From NCBI GenBank assembly GCA_016291665.1, contig JAEEYE010000006.1, positions 43,511 through 107,510 of the forward strand: 64,000 bases of DNA, written 5' to 3'. This document shows, one piece after another, positions 35,090 to 47,318 of this stretch. The stretch is from Oxalobacter sp. Lineage in GTDB: Bacteria; Pseudomonadota; Gammaproteobacteria; Burkholderiales; Burkholderiaceae_D. Each line of letters starts with the position of its first letter. Positions within the stretch are counted from its first letter, which is position 1. The translations under genes and the position numbers were made by a program. The notes under the pieces were generated by a model. The model did no database searches. It was given only the letters and a program-made list of their open reading frames with translations, and had not been told where the DNA came from.

Positions 35090-36559
35090 ATGCTGTATAT
35101 CTCAACACGTGATGCAGGCGCTGTTGCCAACAAACGGTCATTTTCCCAAATCCTCTTGGAAGGATTGGCACCAGACGGTGGTCTTTATATGCCGCAATCG
35201 TATCCTCAGGTAACTCAGGCAGAACTTGATGCCTGGCGTAAACTTTCTTATGCGGATTTGGCCTATGAAATCCTGCGCCGGTTTGCTGACGACATTCCTG
35301 AAGCAGATTTAAGGTCCTTGACGAAAAAGACTTATACAGCCGAAGTCTACAAGAATGTTCGTGCTGGTGATGATGCCGAACTCATTACACCACTTCGGAC
35401 GTTGGAAGATAAAGATGGCAAGAAACTGATGCTGCTTAGCTTATCCAATGGCCCAACGTTGGCATTCAAAGATATGGCGATGCAGATGTTGGGAAGCCTC
35501 TTTGAGTATGAATTAGGTCGTCAGAATGCGGAACTAAATATCTTAGGTGCTACATCGGGTGATACCGGCAGTGCTGCAGAATATGCGATGAAGGGACGTA
35601 AGGGCATCCGTGTATTCATGCTTTCTCCTTACCAAAAGATGAGTGCCTTCCAGACGGCACAGATGTTTAGCTTGGCAGATCCGAATATCTTTAATATTGC
35701 GGTCAAGGGGGTGTTTGATGACTGCCAGGATATCGTCAAGGCCGTATCCAATGATCTGGCATTTAAGTCTAGACAAAAGATCGGTACGGTTAACTCCATT
35801 AACTGGGCGCGTGTCGTTGCACAGGTGGTCTATTACTTCCGTGCCTATTTGATGGCAACGGAAAACAGTACCCAGAAGGTTTCCTTCACTGTGCCATCGG
35901 GTAATTTTGGCAATATCTGTGCAGGACATATTGCCCGTATGATGGGACTGCCGATTGACAGGTTGGTTGTCGCCACCAATGAAAACGATGTCTTGGATGA
36001 GTTCTTCAGGACAGGTGTGTACCGTGTCCGTGGTTCGGCTGAAACCCTGCATACCAGCAGTCCGTCGATGGATATTTCAAAGGCTTCAAACTTTGAACGC
36101 TTTATTTATGACCTGTTGGATCGTGACAGCCAGCGTGTGGCGAAACTTTTCCGTCAGATTGAAGTAAAGGGCAGTTTTGATCTCTCCGGTGCCCCGGGCA
36201 GTGACGGCAATGAATTTGCTAAGGTTGGGCAATTTGGTTTTGAGTCGGGAAAATCCACCCATGCTGACCGAATCCAGACTATCCGAACGATTGAAAAGGA
36301 ATTCGGTATTACGGTTGACACCCATACCGCAGATGGTTTGAAGGTTGCCCGTGAACACCAGCAGGTTGGTGTTCCGATGATTGTCCTTGAGACGGCGCAG
36401 GCTGCGAAATTCAATGAGACCATCAACGAAGCGTTAGGCCGTAATGCAGACCGGCCAGCTGGCTTTGAACATCTGGAAGAATTGCCACAGCGTTTCACCG
36501 TCATGCCGGTTGATGCCACCGAAGTCAAACAGTTTATTGCTGAAAAAACGGGACTGTAA
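35090..36559 (+). CDS. thrC: threonine synthase
   Basis: MLYISTRDAG, GPTLAFKDMAMQ, LGATSGDTGSAAEYA. Confidence 0.95.
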   Translation: MLYISTRDAGAVANKRSFSQILLEGLAPDGGLYMPQSYPQVTQAELDAWRKLSYADLAYEILRRFADDIPEADLRSLTKKTYTAEVYKNVRAGDDAELITPLRTLEDKDGKKLMLLSLSNGPTLAFKDMAMQMLGSLFEYELGRQNAELNILGATSGDTGSAAEYAMKGRKGIRVFMLSPYQKMSAFQTAQMFSLADPNIFNIAVKGVFDDCQDIVKAVSNDLAFKSRQKIGTVNSINWARVVAQVVYYFRAYLMATENSTQKVSFTVPSGNFGNICAGHIARMMGLPIDRLVVATNENDVLDEFFRTGVYRVRGSAETLHTSSPSMDISKASNFERFIYDLLDRDSQRVAKLFRQIEVKGSFDLSGAPGSDGNEFAKVGQFGFESGKSTHADRIQTIRTIEKEFGITVDTHTADGLKVAREHQQVGVPMIVLETAQAAKFNETINEALGRNADRPAGFEHLEELPQRFTVMPVDATEVKQFIAEKTGL

Positions 36560-36561
36560 AC

Positions 36562-37791
36562 GTGGACGCGAAACCATCCATGCTGAGCGTCGAGCAGGCC
36601 TATGCTATTTTGCTTAGCGATGCCACGGCGATAAAAGACACTGAACAGGTATCACTGGATAAAGCTGTTGGCAGGGTTTTGGCAGAAGATGTGGTCTCAG
36701 GTGTCCAAGTGCCTTCTGCTGATAATTCAGCGATGGATGGTTATGCCTTCCGGTACGCAGATTTAGCAGAAAGCATTGATTCCCTAACTGTTTCCCAACG
36801 TATTGTGGCGGGCAGTTGCGGACAACCGCTGGGTATTGGTGAAGCTGCGCAAATTTTTACCGGAGCCATCATCCCGGAAGGTGCCGATACGGTCATTCGT
36901 CAAGAATGGTGCACAGTGAAGGATGACAGGGTTCATTTTTTACAAAGGCCAAAGTTGGGGGATTGCGTCCGGCATGCTGGGGAAGATATCCAGCAGGGCG
37001 CTTTGGTCTTGAAGGCGGGTACGCGCCTTTTAGCGCAGCATATTGGCCTTGCTGCGGCAATCGGTCGTGTTTCACTGACTGTGTTGCGGCGCTTGAAAGT
37101 GGCACTTTTGGTTACAGGTAGTGAACTGGTTGAGCCCGGTGAAAAGTTGCTGCCTGGTCAAATATATAATTCGAACCAAGCGATGCTCAAAGCCCTGTTA
37201 ACCGGTTTTGGTTGTGAGGTCTCAACGTTTGGTGTGGTACCGGATGACCGTGAATTGACCCGCGCCAAGATGGTTGCAGCTGCTGCAGATCATGATTTCA
37301 TTTTGACGTCAGGTGGCGTCTCTGTTGGCGAAGAAGATCATATCCGCCCGGTGATTGAGCAAGAAGGACAACTCCACTTCTGGCGGATTGCCGTCAAGCC
37401 TGGAAAACCCGTTGCCTATGGTGAACTGCGTCCCTCGGGCAGTCACCGTGTGCCGGTCATCGGCCTGCCAGGTAACCCAGTTTCCGTCTTTGTGACGTGC
37501 TTGTTGTTTGTCCGGCCTTATCTTTTGAAGATGCAAGGTGTGGATGCTGAGATGCCATCCGGTTATTGGTTAAAAAGTGCAGGTGACTATGCTAGCTCAG
37601 ACGATAGGCGCGAATTCCTGCGTGCCAAATTGAATGCAGATGGTAATGTTGAGCTGTATCCGAACCAAAGTTCAGGCGTTTTGTCTTCCTTAGCGTGGGG
37701 AGATGGGCTCGTAGACAATCCAGCCGGTAACACAATCCAAAAAGGGGATTTTGTCAAATTCATTCCTTTCAGTGCTTTTTGCCACCCATGA
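36562..37791 (+). CDS. moeA: molybdopterin molybdenumtransferase
   Basis: DNSAMDGYA, ILTSGGVSVGEEDH, VIGLPGNPVSVFV. Confidence 0.94.
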   Translation: MDAKPSMLSVEQAYAILLSDATAIKDTEQVSLDKAVGRVLAEDVVSGVQVPSADNSAMDGYAFRYADLAESIDSLTVSQRIVAGSCGQPLGIGEAAQIFTGAIIPEGADTVIRQEWCTVKDDRVHFLQRPKLGDCVRHAGEDIQQGALVLKAGTRLLAQHIGLAAAIGRVSLTVLRRLKVALLVTGSELVEPGEKLLPGQIYNSNQAMLKALLTGFGCEVSTFGVVPDDRELTRAKMVAAAADHDFILTSGGVSVGEEDHIRPVIEQEGQLHFWRIAVKPGKPVAYGELRPSGSHRVPVIGLPGNPVSVFVTCLLFVRPYLLKMQGVDAEMPSGYWLKSAGDYASSDDRREFLRAKLNADGNVELYPNQSSGVLSSLAWGDGLVDNPAGNTIQKGDFVKFIPFSAFCHP

Positions 37792-38045
37792 ACATCCATT
37801 TACGTTTCTTTGCCAGTGTCCGTGAAGCATTGGGGCTTTCTGAAGAGATTGTGTCGGTGCCGGAGACAGTGAAGACGGTAGGCCGGTTACGTTCACTTTT
37901 GATGGCGCGTGGGCAACTATGGGAACAGGCGCTCGCACCAGAGCGCCGTATCAAAATGGCGTGCAACTTTGTCATGGCAACGGATGACACATTATTGACA
38001 GAGGGGTGTGAGGTGGCATTTTTCCCACCGGTTACAGGTGGGTAG
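37788..38045 (+). CDS. moaD: molybdopterin synthase sulfur-carrier subunit
   Basis: MNIHLRFFASVREALG and C-terminal FFPPVTGG-stop. Confidence 0.92.
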   Translation: MNIHLRFFASVREALGLSEEIVSVPETVKTVGRLRSLLMARGQLWEQALAPERRIKMACNFVMATDDTLLTEGCEVAFFPPVTGG

Positions 38046-38054
38046 CTCGGTAAA

Positions 38055-38702
38055 ATGAAAGCCATTGTCATTGGTGCAACCGGTGCAACTGGGCAGGATC
38101 TAGTTGAGAAGCTGTTGGCAGATGAGGTGTTCGAATCGGTCGATATCTTTGTTCGGCGCCCGGTCCAAAAGCGGCACCCTAAACTGACGGTGCATGTCAT
38201 CGATTTCGGTCAACCGTCATCTTGGATATCACGCATTAAGGGGGATGTGCTCTTTTCCTGTTTGGGTACGACGTTGAAAACGGCGGGTAGCAAGGCTGCC
38301 CAGTGGAAAATCGACTACGATTACCAGCTCGATTTTGCTAAAGTGGCTAGTAGTCACGGGGTTGTTGATTATGTGTTGGTCTCTTCTGTCGGCGCATCTG
38401 CCCAGTCGAAAGTGTTCTACAACCAGATGAAGGGAGCTTTGGATGTGCAGGTTCAAAAACTGCCTTTCAAGCGGATATTCATTTTCAGGCCGCCGTCACT
38501 GATTCGGAAAGGATCCACGCGCGGGATTGAGAAAATAACTGTGGCATTGCTCAAATGTTTGAATGCCTTCGGTCTGGTGCGGCGTTATCGTCCTTTGGAA
38601 ACGGAAAAACTTGCTGCGGCTATGATTGGTGCGGTTAAGTCGAACCTGACAGGTATCCACATTATTGCGTCTACCGAAATCCAACAATTCGCTGGGGGCT
38701 GA
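38055..38702 (+). CDS. NAD(P)-binding Rossmann-fold oxidoreductase
   Basis: MKAIVIGATGATGQDLVEKLL; VLVSSVGA. Confidence 0.85.
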   Translation: MKAIVIGATGATGQDLVEKLLADEVFESVDIFVRRPVQKRHPKLTVHVIDFGQPSSWISRIKGDVLFSCLGTTLKTAGSKAAQWKIDYDYQLDFAKVASSHGVVDYVLVSSVGASAQSKVFYNQMKGALDVQVQKLPFKRIFIFRPPSLIRKGSTRGIEKITVALLKCLNAFGLVRRYRPLETEKLAAAMIGAVKSNLTGIHIIASTEIQQFAGG

Positions 38703-38708
38703 AAGCAG

Positions 38709-38732
38709 AAAAGCCAGCATTCCTGCTGGCTT
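38709..38732. terminator. Bidirectional-type hairpin aagccagca-ttcc-tgctggctt
   Basis: Perfect 9-bp arms between convergent genes. Confidence 0.6.
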
Positions 38733-38755
38733 CTTGCACCCAAAGAGAGATCATC

Positions 38756-38923
38756 TTATTTGATCTTCGTTTCTTTATACAGAACGTGTTTGCGTGCCTT
38801 AGGGTCAAACTTCGTGATTTCGAGTTTGCCTGGGGTGGTGCGCTTGTTCTTTGTGGTCGTGTAGAAGTGGCCGGTACCTGCGGTGGATTCCAGCTTGATT
38901 TTTTCTCTACCTGCCTTAGCCAT
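38756..38923 (-). CDS. rpmG: 50S ribosomal protein L33 (not in supplied ORF track)
   Basis: Reverse-strand translation [55 protein letters not shown]. Confidence 0.96.
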   Translation of the reverse strand: MAKAGREKIKLESTAGTGHFYTTTKNKRTTPGKLEITKFDPKARKHVLYKETKIK

Positions 38924-38955
38924 GTCAGTAACTCCTTAACAGTTCAGATGATGAA

Positions 38956-39192
38956 TCAGATCTTTTCGCCGCGTGCGCGCATATCAGCCAAGACGGCGTC
39001 GATGCCCAGCTTGTCGATGGTACGCAAGCCGGCGTTGGAAATACGCAGGGAAACCCAACGGTTTTCGGATTCTACGAAGAAACGGCGACGGTGCAGGTTA
39101 GGCATGAAACGACGGTTCGACACATTGTGTGCGTGAGAGATCTTGTGGCCAGTGACCGGTTTTTTACCGGTGACCTGACAAACTTTAGCCAT
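38956..39192 (-). CDS. rpmB: 50S ribosomal protein L28 (start [12 protein letters not shown])
   Basis: [38 protein letters not shown]. Confidence 0.96.
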   Translation of the reverse strand: MAKVCQVTGKKPVTGHKISHAHNVSNRRFMPNLHRRRFFVESENRWVSLRISNAGLRTIDKLGIDAVLADMRARGEKI

Positions 39193-39425
39193 TGAAAATA
39201 CCTCCAAATGAATTGAGAAAGCGTGATTCTAATTGGATGGATTCAGAAAAGCAAGAAAAATGTAATAAAAACATTAAATTGCAACAAAAAAATGTGTCTT
39301 ATATTTTTAAATCTTGTAACAATATGTCGATGATTTGGTAATCAATACGTTCTCATCTGTTTTGGCAAGGACAGTTTTCGCGAGAGGATAAAGGTAGGTG
39401 GTAGAGGCTGAAGCCATTTGTTTAA

Positions 39426-41024
<1,599 letters not shown>

Positions 41025-41032
41025 GTCAGCAG

Positions 41033-41056
41033 AAGGCGGGGCAACCCGCCTTTTCG
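41033..41056 (+). terminator. Hairpin aaggcgggg-caa-cccgcctttt between guaB and guaA
   Basis: Inverted repeat followed by a T-rich tract. Confidence 0.65.
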
Positions 41057-41089
41057 TTTTTTAGTTTTGTTTTCCTCAGGGGTAATGCC

Positions 41090-42697
41090 ATGCATTCCAA
41101 GATACTTATCCTTGATTTTGGTTCCCAGGTCACGCAATTGATTGCACGTCGTGTGCGTGATGCAGGGGTTTTCTCCGAAGTCGTGCCTTACGATGTAGAA
41201 CCAGGTTTTATCCAGAACTACGCAGCTGATGGTGCGTTAAAGGGCATCATTTTGTCGGGTGGGCCAAACAGTGTGACCGAAGGGGATACCCCACGCGTTC
41301 CACAGATTGTCTTTGAAATGGGCGTCCCTGTTTTAGGGATCTGCTATGGGATGCAGGCAATGGCAGCCCAGTTGGGCGGTAAGGTCGAAAATGGCAAAGT
41401 CCGTGAATTTGGTTATGCTGAAGTCTTTGCGCAGTCTGCTTGCCGCTTATTTGACGGGATTTCCGATGGTGTCGGTACGGACGGTGCATCCATGCTGAAG
41501 GTCTGGATGAGCCATGGCGACAAGGTCACGGCACTGCCAACTGGTTTTAACGTGGTGCTTGCTAATGAAGCGTGCCCTGTTGCTGGGATGGCAGATGAAG
41601 CCCGGGGTTTTTATGCAGTGCAGTTCCATCCAGAAGTTACGCATACTGTCCAGGGTAAGGTGATTTTAGGCCGCTTTGTCCATGATATCTGTGGTTGTGA
41701 GTCTGACTGGAATATGCCGGACTATGTTAGTGAAGCCGTTGAAGCCATCCGTAAGAAAGTTGGCAAAGATGATGTTATCTTGGGATTATCCGGCGGGGTA
41801 GACTCCAGCGTGGCTGCAGCTTTGATCCATCGTGCGATTGGCGACCAATTGACCTGTGTGTTTGTGGATCATGGCTTGTTGCGCTTGAACGAAGGCAAGA
41901 TGGTCATGGATATGTTTGCCCGTAACCTAGGGGTTAAGGTTATCCATGTCGATGCGTCCGAGCAGTTTATGGGGCATTTGGCTGGTGTGACCGATCCCGA
42001 AGAAAAACGGAAAATCATCGGTCGTGAGTTTGTTGAAGTGTTCCAGCGCGAAGCAGGTAAGATCAAGAACGCAAAGTGGTTGGCTCAAGGAACCATCTAT
42101 CCTGATGTGATTGAAAGTGCGGGCAAAGGTAAGAAAGGGCAGACCATCAAGAGCCATCACAATGTCGGTGGCTTGCCTGATACCTTGAACTTAAGCCTGC
42201 TGGAACCATTACGCGAACTCTTTAAAGATGAAGTGCGTGAACTGGGCTTAGCTTTAGGTTTGCCTCGTGAAATGGTCTACCGCCATCCATTCCCAGGCCC
42301 TGGTTTGGGTGTCCGTATCTTGGGTGAAGTCAAGAAAGAATATGCGGATCTTCTGCGTCAGGCGGATGCCATCTTTATGGAAGAACTGTGGAACACGCCA
42401 TCGGGTCAGGTCTCGGATAAGGGACTGCCGATGAGCTGGTACGATGCGACCAGCCAGGCGTTTTCGGTCTTCCTGCCGGTTAAGTCTGTCGGTGTGATGG
42501 GCGATGGCCGTACTTATGAGTATGTCGTTGCGTTGCGTGCTGTCCAGACACAGGACTTTATGACTGCACAATGGGCGCACCTGCCGCATGAGCTCTTAGG
42601 CAAGGTCTCCAACCGGATTATCAATGAAGTTCGTGGCATTAACCGGGTTGTCTATGATATCTCGGGTAAACCGCCTGCTACCATCGAATGGGAGTAA
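41090..42697 (+). CDS. guaA: GMP synthase (glutamine-hydrolysing)
   Basis: [29 protein letters not shown]-terminal KPPATIEWE. Confidence 0.97.
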   Translation: MHSKILILDFGSQVTQLIARRVRDAGVFSEVVPYDVEPGFIQNYAADGALKGIILSGGPNSVTEGDTPRVPQIVFEMGVPVLGICYGMQAMAAQLGGKVENGKVREFGYAEVFAQSACRLFDGISDGVGTDGASMLKVWMSHGDKVTALPTGFNVVLANEACPVAGMADEARGFYAVQFHPEVTHTVQGKVILGRFVHDICGCESDWNMPDYVSEAVEAIRKKVGKDDVILGLSGGVDSSVAAALIHRAIGDQLTCVFVDHGLLRLNEGKMVMDMFARNLGVKVIHVDASEQFMGHLAGVTDPEEKRKIIGREFVEVFQREAGKIKNAKWLAQGTIYPDVIESAGKGKKGQTIKSHHNVGGLPDTLNLSLLEPLRELFKDEVRELGLALGLPREMVYRHPFPGPGLGVRILGEVKKEYADLLRQADAIFMEELWNTPSGQVSDKGLPMSWYDATSQAFSVFLPVKSVGVMGDGRTYEYVVALRAVQTQDFMTAQWAHLPHELLGKVSNRIINEVRGINRVVYDISGKPPATIEWE

Positions 42698-42793
42698 TAC
42701 TGTTACGTTAATAAGTTCAGTATTTATCCAGATTACATACAGGTTTGTTTCTTTGTTCGGTAATTAATTTTAGCCGAAATTAAAATCTGTTCA

Positions 42794-42840
42794 AAATAAG
42801 GCTATCTGATTCCATGTGAATCTTGGTAGCCTTATTTGTT
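42794..42840 (+). terminator. Long hairpin after guaA
   Basis: ataaggcta ... tagccttat arms with inner gattc/gaatc, then a T-rich tract. Confidence 0.65.
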
Positions 42841-42957
42841 TTTGGACGTTTTTGTAAATAAGAAAGTACGACTGAGAATGAGATTATGAAAGTTAAAAAT
42901 TATTTGCAAAAGTAAAAAACAGAAGTCTTGATGGTTTGTTGTATTATGTTTGGAGTA

Positions 42958-43395
42958 AACACATCATTCGATAAGGCTAAATATAGTGTGACAGAATTAG
43001 TTGCATATGATAAGTCATTCGATGAAAGGGCAGGTAAGTTTATCGATACTGTTGCTAATATTGGTTAACCTGAAATCCTCGAGGAGATGATTATCTTTGC
43101 AGTTTGCGTCAGAAGATTATGAAGGAAAGGATCGGAAATACCTTTATTCAGGTGCTGTTTATGAGAATGAATTCTGCGAAAAAACAGGGAAGGTCTTTAC
43201 AGTTTAACGTCATGAAGGAGAAAACAATCTGATACGTTATCCCTATGAGATTTGCAGTTTGGAGAGTATTGATCATTACCGTATTGCTGAACAATCAATT
43301 GAAGACTGTTCAGCGGTTGTATGTGCAAACTAGTTTTTTCATGAAATGACTTTTTTACAAAATAGTGGGAACAGATTTATCGGATGTTAATTGCA
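42958..43395 (+). pseudogene. decayed ORF of unknown family
   Basis: Coding-like stretches FGVNTSFDKAKYSVTELVAYDKSFDERAGKFIDTVANIG* and, after a frame change, EDYEGKDRKYLYSGAVYENEFCEKTGKVFTV*RHEGENNLIRYPYEICSLESIDHYRIAEQSIEDCSAVVCAN*. Confidence 0.35.
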
Positions 43396-43527
43396 ATTCA
43401 AGATGACAATAAGTTTGAAGGCTGTTTTTCTGGCACTCATTGTGGTGCCTAAAGAAGTATAATCTGAATAGTTCTGTCTTTTGCAAAGAGGGCAGGTTCC
43501 CGAACTTTTCGATAAATGGGGTACATC

Positions 43528-44094
43528 ATGAGAAAAATGTTACAGGGCGTTTTCCTGTTATGCTTTGGAATTGGGCTTGCCTTTGCTCAGTCTGCAGATA
43601 CACGCCGCACGCAGATTGAACACCAATATCAGGAAGCTGTCCAGAAAGCGGCGCAGGCTGATGCGAAGCACAAGATGACAGTCACTTTTGCCAATGAAGA
43701 TGTCAACTTTGGTCTGATTGAAAAGCAGTTCGATTTCTTCTACGACAATACCCAGGAAGAGGTGAATAGTAATCGGCTCTATCTGGTGCGGGTGGTTCGT
43801 AAAGAGCCAAAATCATCAATCCGTGAGACGACAGATTACCTGTTTGACCCAGTATATCCTTTAGGCCGCTTCATTATGATGAGCCGAGATTTTTCCAGTT
43901 CAGTCTATCGTATTGAAGACAGCACATATTCTGATGGAACGAAGCCTTTCTTGGTTCAGTCTAAACAGACAGAACTGGCGAGCGGAAAAGTCGTCAGTAA
44001 TCAAACTTGGACAAAAAACATTCAAGATATGTCTGCGCAACAGCATAGTAAGGAGCTCTTGAATATTTTCAATAACATAGCCAATCCGAAATAG
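43528..44094 (+). CDS. secreted protein of unknown function
   Basis: Signal peptide MRKMLQGVFLLCFGIGLAFAQS. Confidence 0.7.
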   Translation: MRKMLQGVFLLCFGIGLAFAQSADTRRTQIEHQYQEAVQKAAQADAKHKMTVTFANEDVNFGLIEKQFDFFYDNTQEEVNSNRLYLVRVVRKEPKSSIRETTDYLFDPVYPLGRFIMMSRDFSSSVYRIEDSTYSDGTKPFLVQSKQTELASGKVVSNQTWTKNIQDMSAQQHSKELLNIFNNIANPK

Positions 44095-44315
44095 CATATC
44101 GAAGTGGGTATGGAGGCGTTTCCTTGCGCAATTGGTGAGTTTGTCGAACTGGTGTGGAGCTGTCAGTAACCTGTTTGCATGATGTTTATTGCAACAATGC
44201 GTTGAATTTCCTATGAAATGTAGCCATTGGGCATCATCTTAGCGGTAAAATGATGCGGTTAGAAATTTACAGTGCGTAGTAGCAGAAGACCTTACACGTA
44301 CTGTAATAATATTTT

Positions 44316-46067
44316 GTGCCTCAAACAGTACAGAAACGTTTTTTTATTGCCAGAATGAAGACAAGACAAACACCATCTTTTGCGCTGACGCGAAGCGCCA
44401 TCTTACTTAGCCTTGCCACTTGTTTAACATTGCCGCAACTTGCTTCAGCGGCTCCCATTCTTCCTGCCCCAGATCGGGCGAGTAGTAATCCAGGGGCAGA
44501 ATTAAACCGTGCTCGTGAGTATATGGAACGCCAGCGTGTCCTGCGTCAGATCCAGGAAGATCAGGCAAGCCGAAAAGAAAAGGTACAGGGCGCTGAAGAC
44601 AAGCCTTTTGATGCAGATGCCAAAGGAATTACCTTTGAACTCAAGAAAGTGACGTTTGTACCGGCTTCTTCTAGCGTGTTACCGCAAGAAGATTTAGATC
44701 GCGTCATGGCGCCTTACATGAACCGCAAGGTGACCTTGGACGATTTGTATGCGCTCGTTGAAGACATCAATAAGCTCTATGCAGAAAAGGGCTTTGCCAC
44801 TTGCCGGGCTGTTTTGCCGCCTCAGCGTATCCATGCAGGTGAGGTCCAGATTAAGCTCTTAGAAGGTAAGGTGGGCAATATTACGATTCAGGGCAATGAG
44901 CATACGCGCGAAAGTTACATTCGTGACCGGGTGAGTCTTCAAACAGGTGAAGTAGCCAATATCCAGGAACTTAATAAAGAGTTGAGGCGTTTCAATGGGT
45001 CGAACGATGCCCAGATGCGCATCATGATGAAGGCTGGTGAAGAAGCAGGAACGACCGATTATGATATCCAGCTTATCGAACCTGAAAAGAACCAGACAAT
45101 CAGTTTATACGTTGACAATGCCGGTTATGAAAACAATGGTCGTTGGCGTGCTGGGTTGCTGTATAGCAACCGGAGCCTGACTGGTCACCGTGACCACTTG
45201 AACATCAACTATCTGCACAGCGAGGGTAGTGACATCTTTGGTGGTGCTTATAGTTTGCCAATTAACACCTATGGTACGCGTCTTGATGTCAATTACAGTG
45301 CAAACTCTACTGAGGTTGTTAATGGATGGATGGACAAGTTGGGTGTCAAAGGCCATGCATCGTCCTATGGGGCAGCCTTGCGCCATCCACTGATTGTAGA
45401 TGAAGACATTCGTGTGGAAACAGGGTTGGAATGGCAGCACCAGGAATCCATGACATCGCTGTTTGTGAAAACCAGTAACCGTCAGAAGTGGATTGATGAT
45501 AGAACAACCCGTATAGTGCCTTATGTTTCCTTTACGCATTACGGGGACAACACGGTCTTGTACCACCGCCATGGGGTGAACTTTGGGCATTACAAGAATA
45601 TTGATGGTGATACCAAAGACTATGAAATTTATAACCTTGATGGCCTCTTTTACTGGAAGTTTGGGGATGGTCAGATGATACAGACACGTCTCACTGGTCA
45701 AGAAGCGTTCACCAATTATCTTTCATCAGCTGAAAAGTTTTACTTGGGCGGTGTCAGCAGTGTCAGGGGCTATGAAGAAAGCTTGATCAGTGGCGATAGT
45801 GGTTTATCAGGCAGTGTCGAATACAGCCATCCGCTCACGTCATGGGTCAACGGCTTATCTGCTTATGCTTTCTTGGATGCTGGTACAGTTTGGGGTGATA
45901 GTGCTTATGGTGATAAGACCTTGGTCGGTGCTGGTTTTGGTTTTAGGTATTCATTGAAAAACTGGTTGAATGTTGACATTGGCATGGGCGTGCCGCTGAA
46001 ACGTACTATCAACGACGACCAGCAGGATCAAGCTCGCTTGCACTTCATGTTATCTGCTACCTACTAA
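44316..46067 (+). CDS. ShlB/FhaC/HecB-family two-partner-secretion outer-membrane transporter (TpsB)
   Basis: POTRA region CRAVLPPQRIHAGEVQIKLLEGKVGNITIQGN; C-terminal beta-barrel with FYLGGVSSVRGYEESLISGDSG. Confidence 0.88.
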   Translation: MPQTVQKRFFIARMKTRQTPSFALTRSAILLSLATCLTLPQLASAAPILPAPDRASSNPGAELNRAREYMERQRVLRQIQEDQASRKEKVQGAEDKPFDADAKGITFELKKVTFVPASSSVLPQEDLDRVMAPYMNRKVTLDDLYALVEDINKLYAEKGFATCRAVLPPQRIHAGEVQIKLLEGKVGNITIQGNEHTRESYIRDRVSLQTGEVANIQELNKELRRFNGSNDAQMRIMMKAGEEAGTTDYDIQLIEPEKNQTISLYVDNAGYENNGRWRAGLLYSNRSLTGHRDHLNINYLHSEGSDIFGGAYSLPINTYGTRLDVNYSANSTEVVNGWMDKLGVKGHASSYGAALRHPLIVDEDIRVETGLEWQHQESMTSLFVKTSNRQKWIDDRTTRIVPYVSFTHYGDNTVLYHRHGVNFGHYKNIDGDTKDYEIYNLDGLFYWKFGDGQMIQTRLTGQEAFTNYLSSAEKFYLGGVSSVRGYEESLISGDSGLSGSVEYSHPLTSWVNGLSAYAFLDAGTVWGDSAYGDKTLVGAGFGFRYSLKNWLNVDIGMGVPLKRTINDDQQDQARLHFMLSATY

Positions 46068-46089
46068 TCATTGCGATGAGGAGACAGCA

Positions 46090-46650
46090 TTGAAAAAACT
46101 GAGTATCGTCCTAGCTGCCTTATTGATGGCGACTTCTGCCTGCCAGGCAGAATCGTGGAACTTTATGTTCAATAAAGATAAGATTGAACAGGAAGTTGAG
46201 GCAGAAACCAAAGCACCGGAAAACAACCTGAAAGCTCATATCCAGGCCATTTATGATGATGTCCGCAAGAATTATCCTGCGGATCATAGTGAACCGCCGA
46301 AGAAGGTTGTAGACTTGGACGCGACTTATTGCTCATCAGACTGGAACCGGATGGTGGAATCAGTCGTTGAGAAAGATAAAAAGAACAAGGAAGAAGTTGG
46401 CTTTTTTGATGCCGATTATTGGATCATGGGGCAGGACTGGGGAGACCTGACGCCTGTCAATATCCAAGTAACCATGCAGGGACAAAACCGTGCGAGCGTT
46501 TCCTTTGAAATGGATCCTATGGGTGGGGGCATGAAACTGGTTCAGCTCGAAATGGTTATGGAGCGTGGTGCTTGGCGCATTGACAACTTTATTGACCGTA
46601 AGAACGGCCTCGACTGGAAAGAGAACATGCGCGAGTACCTTGGCCGATAA
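46090..46650 (+). CDS. secreted protein, DUF3828-like
   Basis: Signal peptide; DADYWIMGQDW...WRIDNFID pattern resembles DUF3828. Confidence 0.55.
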   Translation: MKKLSIVLAALLMATSACQAESWNFMFNKDKIEQEVEAETKAPENNLKAHIQAIYDDVRKNYPADHSEPPKKVVDLDATYCSSDWNRMVESVVEKDKKNKEEVGFFDADYWIMGQDWGDLTPVNIQVTMQGQNRASVSFEMDPMGGGMKLVQLEMVMERGAWRIDNFIDRKNGLDWKENMREYLGR

Positions 46651-46682
46651 TGCTGGGATAAACGCTTGCTTAGGAGGACGGG

Positions 46683-47318
46683 TTGGCTTATACCGTCAAA
46701 GAAATCTTTTATTCATTACAGGGCGAAGGCAACCGGACGGGACGTCCGGCTGTCTTTTGTCGTTTTACGGGGTGCAACCTTTGGTCGGGACGTGAAGCCG
46801 ACCGTGAGAAATCTGTCTGCCGTTTCTGTGATACGGATTTTGTGGGGACTTCTGGCCCATTAGGTGGACGCTATCCGACAGCAGAGGCACTGGCCAATCA
46901 AATTGCAACGCTCTGGCCAGAAGGTTATCCTGAATCGCGCTATGTGGTTTTTACTGGAGGAGAACCCTTGTTGCAGCTGGATGTCGCCTTGATTGATGTA
47001 ATGCATCAGATTGGCTTTGAAGTGGCCATTGAAACGAATGGCACATTGCCTGTGCCACCGGGAGTTGACTGGGTCTGTGTCAGTCCCAAGATGGGGGCTA
47101 AGCTGGTGGTCACCGAAGGCGATGAACTTAAAGTTATTGTACCCCAGGAGGGGCAGGATTTAGGTGCTTATGAACAGTTGGCGTTTTCGCATTATTACCT
47201 GCAGCCGATGGCAGGAGGCAATGCCAAGCAAAACCTTAAGATTGCCATAGATACCTGTTTAAAGCGTCCCAAGTGGAAGCTGAGTTTGCAGACCCATAAA
47301 TATTTACAGATTCCCTGA
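46683..47318 (+). CDS. queE: 7-carboxy-7-deazaguanine synthase
   Basis: Radical SAM protein: YSLQGEGNRTGRPAVFCRFTGCNLWSG...CRFCDTDFVG; VFTGGEPLLQ. Confidence 0.93.
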   Translation: MAYTVKEIFYSLQGEGNRTGRPAVFCRFTGCNLWSGREADREKSVCRFCDTDFVGTSGPLGGRYPTAEALANQIATLWPEGYPESRYVVFTGGEPLLQLDVALIDVMHQIGFEVAIETNGTLPVPPGVDWVCVSPKMGAKLVVTEGDELKVIVPQEGQDLGAYEQLAFSHYYLQPMAGGNAKQNLKIAIDTCLKRPKWKLSLQTHKYLQIP

